Notes under the pieces: generated by a model
The model's database searches: none
Seen by the model: the letters and a program-made list of their open reading frames with translations, nothing else
What the model was told of the DNA's origin: nothing
Assembly: GCF_002949735.1 (NCBI RefSeq)
Contig: NZ_CP026681.1
Coordinates: 1,984,001 to 2,048,000, forward strand
DNA from: Nostoc sp. 'Peltigera membranacea cyanobiont' N6
GTDB lineage: Bacteria; Cyanobacteriota; Cyanobacteriia; Cyanobacteriales; Nostocaceae
Length of the DNA stretch: 64,000 nucleotides
Direction: 5' to 3'
Translations under genes and position numbers: made by a program
Shown: positions 50,365 through 60,275 of the stretch, in pieces
How the letters are laid out: every line of letters begins with the position of its first letter
Position numbering within the stretch: the stretch's first letter is position 1

Positions 50365-50551
50365 ATTGTATATGCAGCATTATATGATGCTATCGCGGAA
50401 CCTATTTTATACAGGGCTTACTCGTGCAAGGAAGTTGGCGATCATCATTGGTGACAAAAAAGCAATATCTTTGGCTGTGCGGACTACAGATGACCAGCAG
50501 AGATATACACGGTTGTGGCAGAGGTTGTTGCAGCCGATTGGATCAACATGA
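50365..50551 (+). pseudogene. RecD/UvrD_C-2-type helicase, C-terminal fragment
   Basis: Starting inside the IS, the frame enters host DNA and reads LSRNLFYTGLTRARKLAIIIGDKKAISLAVR, then RYTRLWQRLL, the C-terminal motif VI block of RecD2/TraA-type SF1 helicases. The rest of the helicase is absent in this window. The IS sits exactly at the break, so IS-associated deletion is likely. Confidence 0.85.
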
Positions 50552-50721
50552 ATGCAGAATATCAGCTTGGTTAAACAAACAAAAAACTCTTGTATAACGA
50601 CGAATTGGGTCTGCGCCAAGTTAATCTTTTTGGCTATTTAAGTCAGGAAAATTGAGTCAGCAATTGAATTATTTGATGTATAGTTTAAGTCCGCCCTGGT
50701 TATTAAATAGCCTCAAGTTGT

Positions 50722-50896
50722 ATGTCCAGTCCTAGTTCCGACATGGTTCGCGTTTACCTGCAAGAGATTGACCGTTACTAGGGTGTTGACCGCAGACCAA
50801 GAAATTGCTTATGACAGGCAGGTACAGCAGATGATGGCAATTGAACAAAGAAAAAATGAACTCGCCCAACAACTAGAACGAGAACCAACTATTACT
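50722..50896 (+). pseudogene. Sigma-70 (group 2) relic
   Basis: MSSPSSDMVRVYLQEIDRY followed by TAG, and after a frame change LTADQEIAYDRQVQQMMAIE, then NELAQQLEREPTI, match the N-terminus of the intact sigma factor at 58818-59768 (MPNPTTDLVRSYLKEIGRYPLLTPEQEI...). It breaks off after about 60 codons. Clear relic of a paralog. Confidence 0.88.
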
Positions 50897-51020
50897 ATAC
50901 CTTTCCTGTATTCTGGCGACTGACGCATGTATTCTGTTTTGATAAAATTAATAAATTACAGTACACAGTTTGATAAACTACTTTAAGTTAATTAGTAGTA
51001 ATAGTGCTAATCTTGGTCAG

Positions 51021-51902
51021 ATGCAAATAGAAGAAATTTTAGCCCAACTAGAAAATAACACTAATGAATTTCCTCGTTTAGCGTTAGAAAGAGCCATTGA
51101 AGAGCGAGAAACCATTACATCTATATTAATAGAAATTTTAGACAAACTGAGTAACAATTTAGAAGAGCTACTAGAAAAATCAGACTATATTTTACATATC
51201 CATGCTTTATATTTACTGGCACAATTTAGGGAAGTAGCAGCATATCCTACAATTATCAAGTTTTTTTCAGTTCCTGGGGATGTGGCATTAGATGTAACTG
51301 GAGATATAGTAACTGAAGATTTATGCAGAATACTTGCTTCCGTTAGTGGCTCAAATATTGAGCCAATAAAGCAACTTATAGAAAATCCAGAAGCCAATGA
51401 ATATGTAAGGGGTGCTGCATTAGAAGCATTATTGGTTTTAATAGCTCAAGAAGTCCTTACTAGAGAACAGGTGATACAATATTATGCCAAGCTGTTTTCT
51501 ACTTTAGATAAAGAAGATTATTATATCCAAACTACTTTAGTAACCAATAGCGCACAGCTTTGTGCAGTCGAACTGCAAGAACAAATAGATCGGGCATTTG
51601 AAGAAGAATTGGTTGATTTGTTTTTTATTGACCAAGAAGATGTAAGCACTTATCTAGTAGTAGAGAGAAAAGAAGCTTTAAATAGACTATGTAACAATAC
51701 AAAGTATTCTTTTATTAAAGATATAATCTTAGAAATGGAGAGTTGGAGTTGTTTCCAACCACAAGAGAGAGAGCCATCATATAATATTTTTATTCCAGAA
51801 GGATTTAGCCTTGGAACATCTGAAACATCTAAAAATAAAGCTAGGGATAAGAAAAAAATGCAAAAGCAATCTCGGAGAAAAAATCGTTCTAAAAAGAAAT
51901 GA
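51021..51902 (+). CDS. DUF1186-like protein
   Basis: I start at ATG 51021 (MQIEEILAQLENN) rather than a TTG 17 codons upstream. The body has repeated helices, including LYLLAQFREVAAYPTIIKFFSVPGD, LASVSGSNIEPIKQLIENPEANEYVRGAALEAL, the HEAT-like pattern of DUF1186. The last ~60 residues are Lys/Arg-rich (KARDKKKMQKQSRRKNRSKKK). DUF1186 members are often linked to SEC-C proteins with no proven role. It is the first intact gene after the relic zone. Confidence 0.8.
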   Translation: MQIEEILAQLENNTNEFPRLALERAIEERETITSILIEILDKLSNNLEELLEKSDYILHIHALYLLAQFREVAAYPTIIKFFSVPGDVALDVTGDIVTEDLCRILASVSGSNIEPIKQLIENPEANEYVRGAALEALLVLIAQEVLTREQVIQYYAKLFSTLDKEDYYIQTTLVTNSAQLCAVELQEQIDRAFEEELVDLFFIDQEDVSTYLVVERKEALNRLCNNTKYSFIKDIILEMESWSCFQPQEREPSYNIFIPEGFSLGTSETSKNKARDKKKMQKQSRRKNRSKKK

Positions 51903-51969
51903 TTCATCAATCTTAGCAAAGTTTTTTGGACTTCACTAATAATGATAAAAAACTTAGAATGTTTTAGAA

Positions 51970-52419
51970 TTATTTTTCTTCATTAGGATACCAACCTGCT
52001 GGAATAATTTCAAAATTCCAAACATCTTTGAAGACGTATATGCGTCCGATCATTTCCGATGGGGAAAGCAAATTTTTGTCGCCTTCCTTCCAGTCTTTTT
52101 TATCAACTGTTCCCATAACTACATAGTTATTACCTACAATTTGAGGATTTGTTTGGACAAAAGTAGCAGCCATCAATGGCTCAATTTCCTGTTTTTTAGC
52201 AATAATTAAGTCGCAGCTTGGGCAATATTTACACTGTTTATTTAGTAAAAATAGCTGTTTAGGTTCAATGTGGATTACCAAAGGGAACTTACGTAACTTA
52301 GTTTTAGTATCGCATTTGGGGCATTTAGTGAACGCACAATCACTATAAGGATTTAGAAAAAAGCGATGCCGCTTTTTAATTGTTTTATCTGGCTTTTTAT
52401 TAACGCTATTTTTAACCAT
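51970..52419 (-). CDS. Zinc-finger hypothetical protein, 149 aa
   Basis: Two CxxC pairs, CPKC (~33-36) and CKYCPSC (~63-69), form a likely zinc ribbon; the C-terminal half (VVMGTVDKKDW, IGRIYVFKDVWNFEIIPAGWYPNEE) is strand-rich. A very basic N-terminus precedes. I do not know the family, though similar proteins are common in cyanobacterial genomes. It starts ATG 52419 and stands convergent to the DUF1186-like gene. Confidence 0.65.
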   Translation of the reverse strand: MVKNSVNKKPDKTIKKRHRFFLNPYSDCAFTKCPKCDTKTKLRKFPLVIHIEPKQLFLLNKQCKYCPSCDLIIAKKQEIEPLMAATFVQTNPQIVGNNYVVMGTVDKKDWKEGDKNLLSPSEMIGRIYVFKDVWNFEIIPAGWYPNEEK

Positions 52420-52689
52420 GCTACGATGAAAGCTTGATTAACTACATTTGGTTTTGTAACATAAGGTTAACTATAACAAGTGTGAAGAATTAACACTTAC
52501 TCCTAACTAAAAATAGTGAGGTAGGTTGAGCTATTGCTAGATATTAGATGGTTGCTAGCTAAAGTTATCAACAGAGCAGAAGGAGCGATAGATGTCTTCT
52601 GAACATAGCCGGACACAGATGCTTCAATCACATTATCGTGCAACTTGGTTGCGGTAAGGGATTGTCAGCTTACCGCAAATTCACACTAA

Positions 52690-53486
52690 CTACTTGATTT
52701 CCCAGCCATCAAACAGATTAGGCTGATCTATTCCGTACTGCCTCTGCACCAGCCGCCTCAGTTCTGCCACCGAATTAGCCGACTTCATCAGAACCAGAAC
52801 TGATATAACGTGAGGAGATAACCTCTCCTTTGTTTCTTTCGACAGCATTTGGTGTATTTTGTACTTTCTTCTCCCGTTAGGCAAAATTGGATTAACGATA
52901 TCGAGCTTGGCTTTTTCTTCTGGAGTCATCCAGTTGTAGACAAATTCCCAATAGTATTTGCCATTTTGTATGTGCTTTTTATGTAGTTTGCTTATCCGTG
53001 CTAGATTCTCCTCAAACTCAGTTTCAAAAAGTTTTGTCCAAGGACGCGGGGTATCAAGGATGCGGCAATCATCGATGCGTCGCTGTTCGACTGTACGTCG
53101 TTCACCCCAGACTTGATCGAATCTGCTACTTCAGATAAGGCATCAATTAACCTTCGAGCTTGTGCATTTCCTTTTGTGTCAAAGTAACGCCAAATTATTC
53201 TGGCATCTCTTAGCGACCACGTTATAGCACGTGTTACTGTCGTTTTAACCGTATATTCCGCAGAAAGTGTAACCTGATTTAAGCCTTGTTCTACAAGGGT
53301 TTTGTAGACACGGGGTAGGCTAAACTGTAACCTGGTCAACCAGTTTTTATTTATACCTATTGTCTCAAGTATGTGATTTTGAGACATCCGGTATTCTTTC
53401 GTCTCAACAATCCTAATGGCATCAAACCGATAGTTGCCGATGTACAACTCAACGGCTTGGGCGGCTGCAAAGTCTTTCTTAGCCAT
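52690..53486 (-). pseudogene. P63C-domain (Rha-like) protein, frameshifted
   Basis: The 5' part starts ATG 53486 (MAKKDFAAAQAVELYIGN) with GGAGA 12 bases upstream and runs to LSEVAD near 53125. The 3' part then continues in another frame, RFDQVWGERRTVEQRR ... PWTKLF ... RKYKIHQMLSKETKERL ... VLVLMKSANSVAELRRLV, which is the P63C domain. The shift is between about 53118 and 53130. In the unshifted frame a wrong tail ends at 53001. Joined, it would be about 265 residues. P63C proteins resemble phage Rha-type antirepressors. It follows the methylase/helicase cluster. Confidence 0.75.
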
Positions 53487-53604
53487 GATTGCTTTCTCCA
53501 CAAAAATTTCATCAATTTCTCGCGGAGCGCTTGCCAAGGTGATTATTAATTTTTTGAAAGTAAAAAAGACCCAGATTAAATGTCTAGGTCTTTGAGGTTG
53601 GAAA

Positions 53605-53787
53605 TTATCCCAAGATTTCAATCACAGCCGCTAGAATAGCTGGGGCTTTGTCTGAAACCGGAATGAATACCCGCTTTTTCCAGTTGATGATCTCGGTAAA
53701 ACATCCAACAGCTAAGAGTCGCTCTGCCAGTGAGATAGCATTAAGCAGTTCTATACGAGGTTCATTAGCAACGAAAGAACGTCGCAA
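53605..53787 (-). CDS. Small hypothetical protein, 60 aa, TTG start
   Basis: The frame starts TTG 53787, 36 bases before the end of the strawberry-notch gene, with GGGTGG about 8 bases upstream. It reads VANEPRIELLNAISLAERLLAV, WKKRVFIPVSDKAPAILAAVIEIL; alternate helix and strand. The overlap suggests translational coupling. The unusual start and short length keep confidence low. Confidence 0.45.
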   Translation of the reverse strand: MRRSFVANEPRIELLNAISLAERLLAVGCFTEIINWKKRVFIPVSDKAPAILAAVIEILG

Positions 53788-56700
53788 GTTACGCCACCCG
53801 GTAACTGCTGGGAATAGCCTTCGTTTAGCACTAAAGAGACTAACTCCTGTGGGCTTAACAGCTTATCCTTCAGTCCGAGTTGTTCAGCCACTGACTTAAT
53901 ATCATTAGCATTCACCACCCGACCGAGAATCTTTTGTCCATCGCTGGTTTGCAAGCGGAATACTCGACTATTCTGCTGTGGTAGGATTTTCCAGATGGGT
54001 AGGAGAATACCAGTTACCAAATGCAGGTAATCGGTTGTGAACTTGGGTAATTCGTTTACTTCAGTAGACCAAGCAGCAGTAAACGCATCAATAGAAACTT
54101 GCCCCCATGTGGAAGATTCCAAGTCTTGGACTGGTACGCGAGTTTCTTTCTGTGGACGAATCAGCAAAACTCTTGGGACAACACCACCATCCGCGTCGTA
54201 GATACTATGTGTCGGAATTGATACAGCAGCATTGCCTGACTTGGAGTTGATCATGAGCCTTCCTTGATATTGAGTGGCGAACTCTAACATCTCGTCAGCA
54301 GTTCTGATGTTATTGTTCTGAGTGCGTTCTATCTTGAGATAGTTCGTTACGCTACCAGTGGCAGGGTGGGTGTACACAGCTTCCTGGCTGTCAACAGTAA
54401 ACCGTTCAGCCCGTAAAGTTTCCACACCCATCTCATAGACACCAGCCGCGATCGCTGCTTCAATCTGCTGACTCAAGAGTAGTTCAAACCTCTCGAAAAT
54501 GATGTTTTGCATATCGATGCGTAGAGCCAGGAGGCGATTGAGGAATTGCCGCAATGGAGGCAAGTCGATTTTCATCCCGCCTTCATGAGAGGTTAAGCTA
54601 AGTCCCGTCATTTGCTCGAACTTTCCTAAAGGCACTTCATAAAATCGACCTTGGTATATTTGTCGGAATAACTCATACAGGGCGTGTTCTGCATAATTTG
54701 ACTCCAGATTATCCTTAGCCTCAAATATCCCATTGCCACCCGTCTGCCGTTGACCACGAGTAAGAGCGCCCAAGCTATCCAGCCTTCGGGCAATGGTTGA
54801 GATAAAGCGGCGTTCACCGATGACGTTAGTGGTAACAGGTCGGAACACGGGTGCTGATGCTTGGTTGGTTCTGTGCGATCGCCCCAACCCCTGGATTGCA
54901 TTGTCTGCTCTCCAGCCAGCTTCTAAAAGATAATGCGATCGCCGCCGACGATTCACAGCGTTAAGGTCAGCATGATAGCTGCGACCCGTGCCGCCTGCAT
55001 CAGAGAAGATGAGAACTTGTTTCTCACCCGTCATAAATGCGTTAGTCTCAGCAATATTCGCCCCAGCACCGCGTGAATCAACGAACAAACGCCCCGAATC
55101 ATCTTTCAGAACTCGCTTGCTGCGACCAGTTACTTCGGCAATTTGCTTGTGACCGAAGTGCCACAGCAATTGTTCTAATGCGCCGGGGATGGGATCAAGG
55201 CTTGCTAACTTATCGACTAAGGCATCTCTCAAGGCTACAGCTTCTTGGGAAATAACTGGAGAGCCATCAGCGTCAAAGACCGGCTCGGATCTTTCTTCTC
55301 CATCAACGCCAGAATGAATGGAATGCAGATGAACAGGGAAAGCACTCATCAGGTAATCCATCACATATTCTCGTGGGGTCAAGTCAAGATTGAGATCCTT
55401 CCATTCGGAAGCCGGAACTTCATCAAGTCGTCGTTTCAAAAGTTCTTCATTAGTCGAAACTATTTGAATGACAATTGCAAGACCTTGGGCTAGATCCTGC
55501 TCAATCGCTTTGATCAGGGTAGGGCATTTCATCCCGGTCAGCAGATGATTGAAGAATCTTTGCTTGTGCGACTCGAACTGAGACACTGCGCTCATCTTCG
55601 CAGCACGGTTGTAAGTCTTGTCACCAGAGATATTACAAGCTTCCAGGGCTTTATCTAAATTATGGTGAATAACTTGAAAAGCATCGGAGTAGCTGTTATA
55701 ACTCCGTTCCTGCGTCGGCGTTAAATCAATGTAGAGAGTTTGATACTCAACTCCCTCGAATGAAAGGCTCCGCGCCAGATACAGTCCCAAAGCCTTGAGA
55801 TCCCTGGCGACCACTTCCATCGCAGCGATACCACCGCCCTCAATGGATTCCACAAAATCCTCACGGGAGGTGAAAGGGAAATCTCCAGTCTGCCAAAGCC
55901 CCAGACGATTGGCGTATGAGAGATTTGAGACTTTAGTTGCACCAGTTGCAGAGACATAGACAACCCGTGCCTGCGGTAATGCGTTTTGCAACCGCAGCCC
56001 AACAATGCCTTGCTGGGATGCTGCAACCATGCCCAGTTTGCCCTCTTGAGCCATTGCGTTACCCATACTGTGGCACTCGTCATAGGCGATCGCTCCCTCA
56101 AAGTCCTTGCCTGCCCATTCAACAATTTGCTTGAGCCGACTTTTACCGTTCTTTTGAGAGCGCAGAGTTGAGTAGGTGCAGAACAGAATACCTTGGGTGA
56201 AAGGGATGGGGTCGCCAAGTTTGATGTTGCTCAGGTCAATGATATCTTTTTCACTACCTCCGAGCGCACACCAATCTCTACGTGCGTCCTCAATAAGAGC
56301 AGAACTCTTTGATACCCAGATTGCTTTTCTTCGTTCCTGACACCAGTTGTCGAGGATGATTCCTGCACATTGTCTTCCTTTCCCCGCGCCTGTCCCATCG
56401 CCTAAGAACCAGCCACGCCGAAATTTTACGGCATTTTCTTCGCCAGTTGCCGCTACAGTCACATTATCCCAAGAATCATCCACAATATAAGACCCAGACA
56501 GAAATTCACAGTGCGCCTGACCTGCGTAAATCACACTTTCAAGTTGTGCTTCAGATAGCAAGCCTTGGGATACAATGTTTCGCGGGAGATGTGGTTTGTA
56601 AGTGGGAGCCGGAGGCGATACTAATGCCATTCCCGCACTCTCGCAGAGTAGCGACGGATGAGGTAAAGCATCTTTAATTCTGATTCGTTGTGGGCGATAT

Positions 56701-57884
56701 GTTTCGTATAGGGTATCTTTCAAACCCTCACTAGCCGTCCACTCGATAACCTCATACTCCAACACTACTACGTCGTCTGGAAGAAAGGAAACTGTTTCTG
56801 GTTGTGCAACTATAATACGTTTTGGCAATTGAACAACTTTTGCCTTCGCAGTAGCTTTGATCTCTGAGCGTTCCCACGAAGATCGCTGTGGCAACTGCTG
56901 AATCAGTGCCAGTATTTCAAGCAGATTTAAAGTTTCAGTAATGCAAGGTATTTCGCTGGAGTCAGCCGGAACTTTGTCAATTACTGTGATTCTGGTATCG
57001 ATTTGTGTACCATGCTTTGAGTACACCTTGCCGTTAACCCCGACTGACATTAAAACTCGTGCCTTCTCCTGCCACTTAAGGAAAGTCTCTCGCCAGCTTG
57101 GGTTAGCTGGAGAAAACCAGTTGGCTGTGATTGTTACCAGCCGTCCACCGTCAGCCAGTCTTTGCAATGCCGAGTTGATGTGGCTCTTAGTTGCGTCGGG
57201 GTTGCGACTGTTGATTTTGGGAGATGCAGAGAAAGGTGGATTCATCAGCACAACTGAGGGCTGAGTCTTGCCAACCAGATAGTCGTTAATCTGTTCCGCG
57301 TTTACTGAGAATAGCGGTGTACCTGGAAACAACCGACGCAGAATCTTACTTCTATCGGGTGCAAGCTCGTTGAGCATCAGACTTGCACTGTGCAGTTTAG
57401 CCATTTGTGCCAATAGGCCAGTTCCGGCACTTGGCTCCAGCACCAAATCAGTAGCTTGTATAAATCCTGCTTTGGCTACCAGATAAGCAAGCGGCAAAGG
57501 GGTGGAGAATTGCTGAAGCTGTACTGACTCTTCACTACGGCGAGTATGGGTTGGGCAGAGGGCTGTTAATTCTTCTAATTGTTGCACAACCACTTGAGGT
57601 TGTTGTGATAAAATCCTAATTCCCAGATGACGCAGATATAAGATTTGCGCTACTTCCACTGCTTCGTAAGCGTCTTTCCACTGCCACGCACCGGACGCAG
57701 CACTGCCTAGAAAATAGCGATTCATCTGAGCTTGAACAGTTTTTGTAGAGAGAGGGCGATTATCTATTAAAACTTTTGCAAGCTCTTGGGCAACATTAAT
57801 AACTGACTGCCCATAATCGATTACTGTTTGCAAATCGAATAAAGAACCTTGAGTGAAAAGTTGCTGTACCATTGCATCACTCAC
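53751..57884 (-). CDS. Strawberry-notch-like methylase/helicase
   Basis: 1377 residues. The N-terminal part is an N6-adenine-type methyltransferase fold with LEPSAGTG (~149-156) and NPPF (~215-218). The rest is a strawberry-notch-like SF2 helicase: GDGTGAGKGRQ (Walker A), DECH in AYDECHSMGNA, VSATGATK, FSDAGGTGRSYH and GLGRSHRTNQ. Such giant two-domain proteins occur on plasmids and phages in many bacteria and have been suggested in DNA modification or protection of the element. Start is GTG 57884; an ATG lies four codons in. Followed by a coupled small gene and a P63C gene. Confidence 0.92.
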   Translation of the reverse strand: MSDAMVQQLFTQGSLFDLQTVIDYGQSVINVAQELAKVLIDNRPLSTKTVQAQMNRYFLGSAASGAWQWKDAYEAVEVAQILYLRHLGIRILSQQPQVVVQQLEELTALCPTHTRRSEESVQLQQFSTPLPLAYLVAKAGFIQATDLVLEPSAGTGLLAQMAKLHSASLMLNELAPDRSKILRRLFPGTPLFSVNAEQINDYLVGKTQPSVVLMNPPFSASPKINSRNPDATKSHINSALQRLADGGRLVTITANWFSPANPSWRETFLKWQEKARVLMSVGVNGKVYSKHGTQIDTRITVIDKVPADSSEIPCITETLNLLEILALIQQLPQRSSWERSEIKATAKAKVVQLPKRIIVAQPETVSFLPDDVVVLEYEVIEWTASEGLKDTLYETYRPQRIRIKDALPHPSLLCESAGMALVSPPAPTYKPHLPRNIVSQGLLSEAQLESVIYAGQAHCEFLSGSYIVDDSWDNVTVAATGEENAVKFRRGWFLGDGTGAGKGRQCAGIILDNWCQERRKAIWVSKSSALIEDARRDWCALGGSEKDIIDLSNIKLGDPIPFTQGILFCTYSTLRSQKNGKSRLKQIVEWAGKDFEGAIAYDECHSMGNAMAQEGKLGMVAASQQGIVGLRLQNALPQARVVYVSATGATKVSNLSYANRLGLWQTGDFPFTSREDFVESIEGGGIAAMEVVARDLKALGLYLARSLSFEGVEYQTLYIDLTPTQERSYNSYSDAFQVIHHNLDKALEACNISGDKTYNRAAKMSAVSQFESHKQRFFNHLLTGMKCPTLIKAIEQDLAQGLAIVIQIVSTNEELLKRRLDEVPASEWKDLNLDLTPREYVMDYLMSAFPVHLHSIHSGVDGEERSEPVFDADGSPVISQEAVALRDALVDKLASLDPIPGALEQLLWHFGHKQIAEVTGRSKRVLKDDSGRLFVDSRGAGANIAETNAFMTGEKQVLIFSDAGGTGRSYHADLNAVNRRRRSHYLLEAGWRADNAIQGLGRSHRTNQASAPVFRPVTTNVIGERRFISTIARRLDSLGALTRGQRQTGGNGIFEAKDNLESNYAEHALYELFRQIYQGRFYEVPLGKFEQMTGLSLTSHEGGMKIDLPPLRQFLNRLLALRIDMQNIIFERFELLLSQQIEAAIAAGVYEMGVETLRAERFTVDSQEAVYTHPATGSVTNYLKIERTQNNNIRTADEMLEFATQYQGRLMINSKSGNAAVSIPTHSIYDADGGVVPRVLLIRPQKETRVPVQDLESSTWGQVSIDAFTAAWSTEVNELPKFTTDYLHLVTGILLPIWKILPQQNSRVFRLQTSDGQKILGRVVNANDIKSVAEQLGLKDKLLSPQELVSLVLNEGYSQQLPGGVTCDVLSLLMNLV

Positions 57885-58017
57885 AATATTATTTTTTCAC
57901 TTTTGCTATGGCGAAGCCTTCCTCTTACTAATAAATGAGGCAAGTAATTGCCTCATTTAAACCTTTGAACGTTCAGATATTTATTCTTCGGTGATCAGCC
58001 GAGGCTTAAAAAGCGAA

Positions 58018-58467
58018 TTAGCCAGCTTTACGCGGTCTGCCTAGCTTGCGCTTGCCTGAAGAATTTACATCAACCTTTTTAGTTTTCGGTAACTTGTTGG
58101 CAGCATTGTTAGCTTTATTTGAACGAGTAGTACGTTTTGGTTGCGGTGAAATCTCTTTAACTGGAGGCAGTAATCTCAATATAGGGAATGAGATAATAAC
58201 TGCTTCGTTACTGGTACGATAAACAACTTCATCCTCTAACATCCAAGGATCTGGCAATTTTTCAAAAGTCTGAACTTGTTGTGGTGTGATTCTTTCTGAT
58301 ACTGATGGAATTGTAGAAGCCGCTATATTTAGATTGCCAACCGAAACCACATTACTAGCGTAAGCATCCGATACAAATAGTCCATTAATGAACTGGAATA
58401 TAACGAGAGTAACGAATGCCCAAAAGATGACTACGATTGTCAAAGTGAGCAGAGATTGCATATCCAT
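58018..58467 (-). CDS. Single-membrane-span protein with AT-hook-like tail
   Basis: An N-terminal membrane helix (LLTLTIVVIFWAFVTLVIFQF, ~5-25) is followed by a strand-rich middle and a basic C-terminus ending KRKLGRPRKAG, which resembles an AT-hook (GRP core). So the protein may tether A+T-rich DNA to the membrane. No family recognised. It lies 133 bases upstream of the strawberry-notch gene on the same strand and may be co-transcribed. Confidence 0.6.
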   Translation of the reverse strand: MDMQSLLTLTIVVIFWAFVTLVIFQFINGLFVSDAYASNVVSVGNLNIAASTIPSVSERITPQQVQTFEKLPDPWMLEDEVVYRTSNEAVIISFPILRLLPPVKEISPQPKRTTRSNKANNAANKLPKTKKVDVNSSGKRKLGRPRKAG

Positions 58468-58817
58468 GATTATTTCTCAACTAAGTATTTGTAATTTTCA
58501 ATTAATTTACGCAAAGCGTCTTGGAGCCTTGTCCAAATGTGAAGCGAATTTGAACATATCCTCTCTTCAAGAGAGGACTTCACTCTAAATTTAGCGTAGC
58601 GTATTTTTTATTTAATCCAACCAAATTTTTTATTATTTTAAAATTTAGTTACAAAATAAAGCATATTTTAGTATCTACCTATTTGAAGATTTAAAGTATT
58701 ATATTTATAAATATATTTGACAAATATGAGTATTAGTCTAAGTCTATAATTAAGATTTGATTTATTAGCTAATTCCTGAAATCAAACATTTTACTCAAAC
58801 GAAAAAAAAGTATTCGT
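58468..58817. other. Divergent promoter gap upstream of sigma factor
   Basis: Very A+T-rich (about 58590-58810). TTGACA at 58717-58722 and TATAAT at 58745-58750 are present but 22 bases apart, so they may not form one promoter. No gene. The inverted repeat CCTCTCTTCAAGAGAGG lies at 58560-58576. Confidence 0.45.
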
Positions 58818-59768
58818 ATGCCCAATCCAACTACGGACTTAGTTCGCTCCTACCTCAAAGAAATCGGACGCTACCCTCTGCTAACTCCTGAGCAAGAAAT
58901 TACAAATGCTAGGCTTGTGCAGCAGATGATGGCGATTGAAGAACAGCGATCAAACCTCGCACTTCAACTAAACCGAGAACCAACTGCAAGAGAATTAGCT
59001 ACCTTGCTTGGGCAAACCGAAGCTGAAGTACAGTCAATCGTTCAACAAGGTCAAAAAGCTAAACATAAAATGGTGACAGCTAACCTACGATTGGTGGTTT
59101 CTGTTGCCAAAAAATACCAGAACCACAATTTAGATTTTCTCGACTTGCTCCAAGAAGGGGCACTGGGACTACAGCGTGGGGTCGAGAAATTTGACCCTAA
59201 CAAAGGCTACAAACTATCAACCTATACTTATTGGTGGATTACCCAGTCAATAACACGTGCTATAGCAGATAAGTCTCGCACTATTCGTTTACCAATTCAT
59301 ATCAACGAAAAGTTAAACAAAATCAGGAGAATACAGCAGCAACTGTCTCAGTCTTTGGGTCGTCCTCCAGTTGTAGCAGAAATTGCCGAATCGTTGAATC
59401 TATTGCCAAGCCAAATAAGAGATTACCTTCAGGTTTCCAAGTCTCCAGTTTCATTAGAAATGAGAGTGGGAGATGAGGGTGAAAGTGAACTAGTCGATAT
59501 TTTACCGATGGATAGCATTTCTCTAGATGAGCAAATAGCTCAGGAGCTTTTACACCAAGACTTGAGCAAGTTGCTGGCATTGCTTAAGCCAAGGCAACGA
59601 GAAGTATTGACTCTACGTTTTGGATTGTCAGATAATCAGCAACTGACTTTGAGTCAAGTTGCAAAACGCCTAAATCTTAGTCGGGAAACAATTCGTAAAA
59701 CTGAACATCAAGGTCTAAAAATTTTACGCTCTCATCAAAACAAGATTAAAGACTATCTTCTTAATTAG
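58818..59768 (+). CDS. Group 2 sigma-70 factor (RpoD family)
   Basis: 316 residues with region 1.2 (DLVRSYLKEIGRYPLLTPEQEI), region 2 (NLRLVVSVAKKYQNHNLDFLDLLQEGALGLQRGVEKFD ... STYTYWWITQSITRAI), region 3, and region 4 (LTLRFGLSDNQQLTLSQVAKRLNLSRETIRKTEHQGLKIL). This is a typical cyanobacterial group 2 sigma factor. A relic with the same N-terminus lies at 50722-50896. The plasmid may use it to switch its own genes on. It is transcribed alone. Confidence 0.93.
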   Translation: MPNPTTDLVRSYLKEIGRYPLLTPEQEITNARLVQQMMAIEEQRSNLALQLNREPTARELATLLGQTEAEVQSIVQQGQKAKHKMVTANLRLVVSVAKKYQNHNLDFLDLLQEGALGLQRGVEKFDPNKGYKLSTYTYWWITQSITRAIADKSRTIRLPIHINEKLNKIRRIQQQLSQSLGRPPVVAEIAESLNLLPSQIRDYLQVSKSPVSLEMRVGDEGESELVDILPMDSISLDEQIAQELLHQDLSKLLALLKPRQREVLTLRFGLSDNQQLTLSQVAKRLNLSRETIRKTEHQGLKILRSHQNKIKDYLLN

Positions 59769-60023
59769 GGCTAAAGGTTGTTTGACTCTAGTTTCATTTA
59801 TATAAGTCGAACTCACTACTCCAAAGATTGAGAACAAACCGCCACTACTGGTAAAGATGCCTTTAATTGCCTCTGTCTAGTTGCGATCGCGTACCTGCCA
59901 TGAATTGGTGGCATCGCCTCTGCTTAATCCCCGGCGAAAAACCTCACTGTTTCAATCAAATGAAGCATGAATATATTGATACTAGAAACTATTCTTATAA
60001 ATAGAACACCAAAGAAAGAACCG

Positions 60024-60275
60024 ATGCCCAGCAAAACTATTGAAGTCCGAGAGTACACCGTCAGAGCGCACAAGCGGGAAATTCACACTCGCGTTTTCAA
60101 CTTCGTATGTAAGCAGTGTGAACAACCCACACAACGAGAAACCTTTGGTGTGCGACCGCTCTACTGTGAGCAATGCCGTCCGCCACAAGCGCCCAAGCAA
60201 TCGAAATTAGTCCCTATAGGCAAGAGGAAACCCAGAGCTATGAATTATGAGAGTGGTAAAGACATAGCTGGATGA
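60024..60275 (+). CDS. Small zinc-ribbon protein, 83 aa
   Basis: I chose ATG 60024 (MPSKTIEVREY) over an earlier ATG because the upstream 19 residues look non-coding. It has CKQC and, ~20 residues later, CEQC (YCEQCRPP), a zinc ribbon, and a basic C-terminus (KQSKLVPIGKRKPRAM). Small nucleic-acid-binding proteins of this type are frequent in cyanobacteria. Function unknown. Confidence 0.6.
   Translation: MPSKTIEVREYTVRAHKREIHTRVFNFVCKQCEQPTQRETFGVRPLYCEQCRPPQAPKQSKLVPIGKRKPRAMNYESGKDIAG

Noticed and set aside
50252..50551. Plus-strand 99-residue frame as one gene
   Set aside because: Its first third is antisense to the IS2 transposase; only the part from 50365 is helicase relic.
58717..58750. 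Promoter TTGACA-TATAAT for the sigma factor gene
   Set aside because: The spacing of 22 bases is too long for a standard sigma-70 promoter; kept only as a note.
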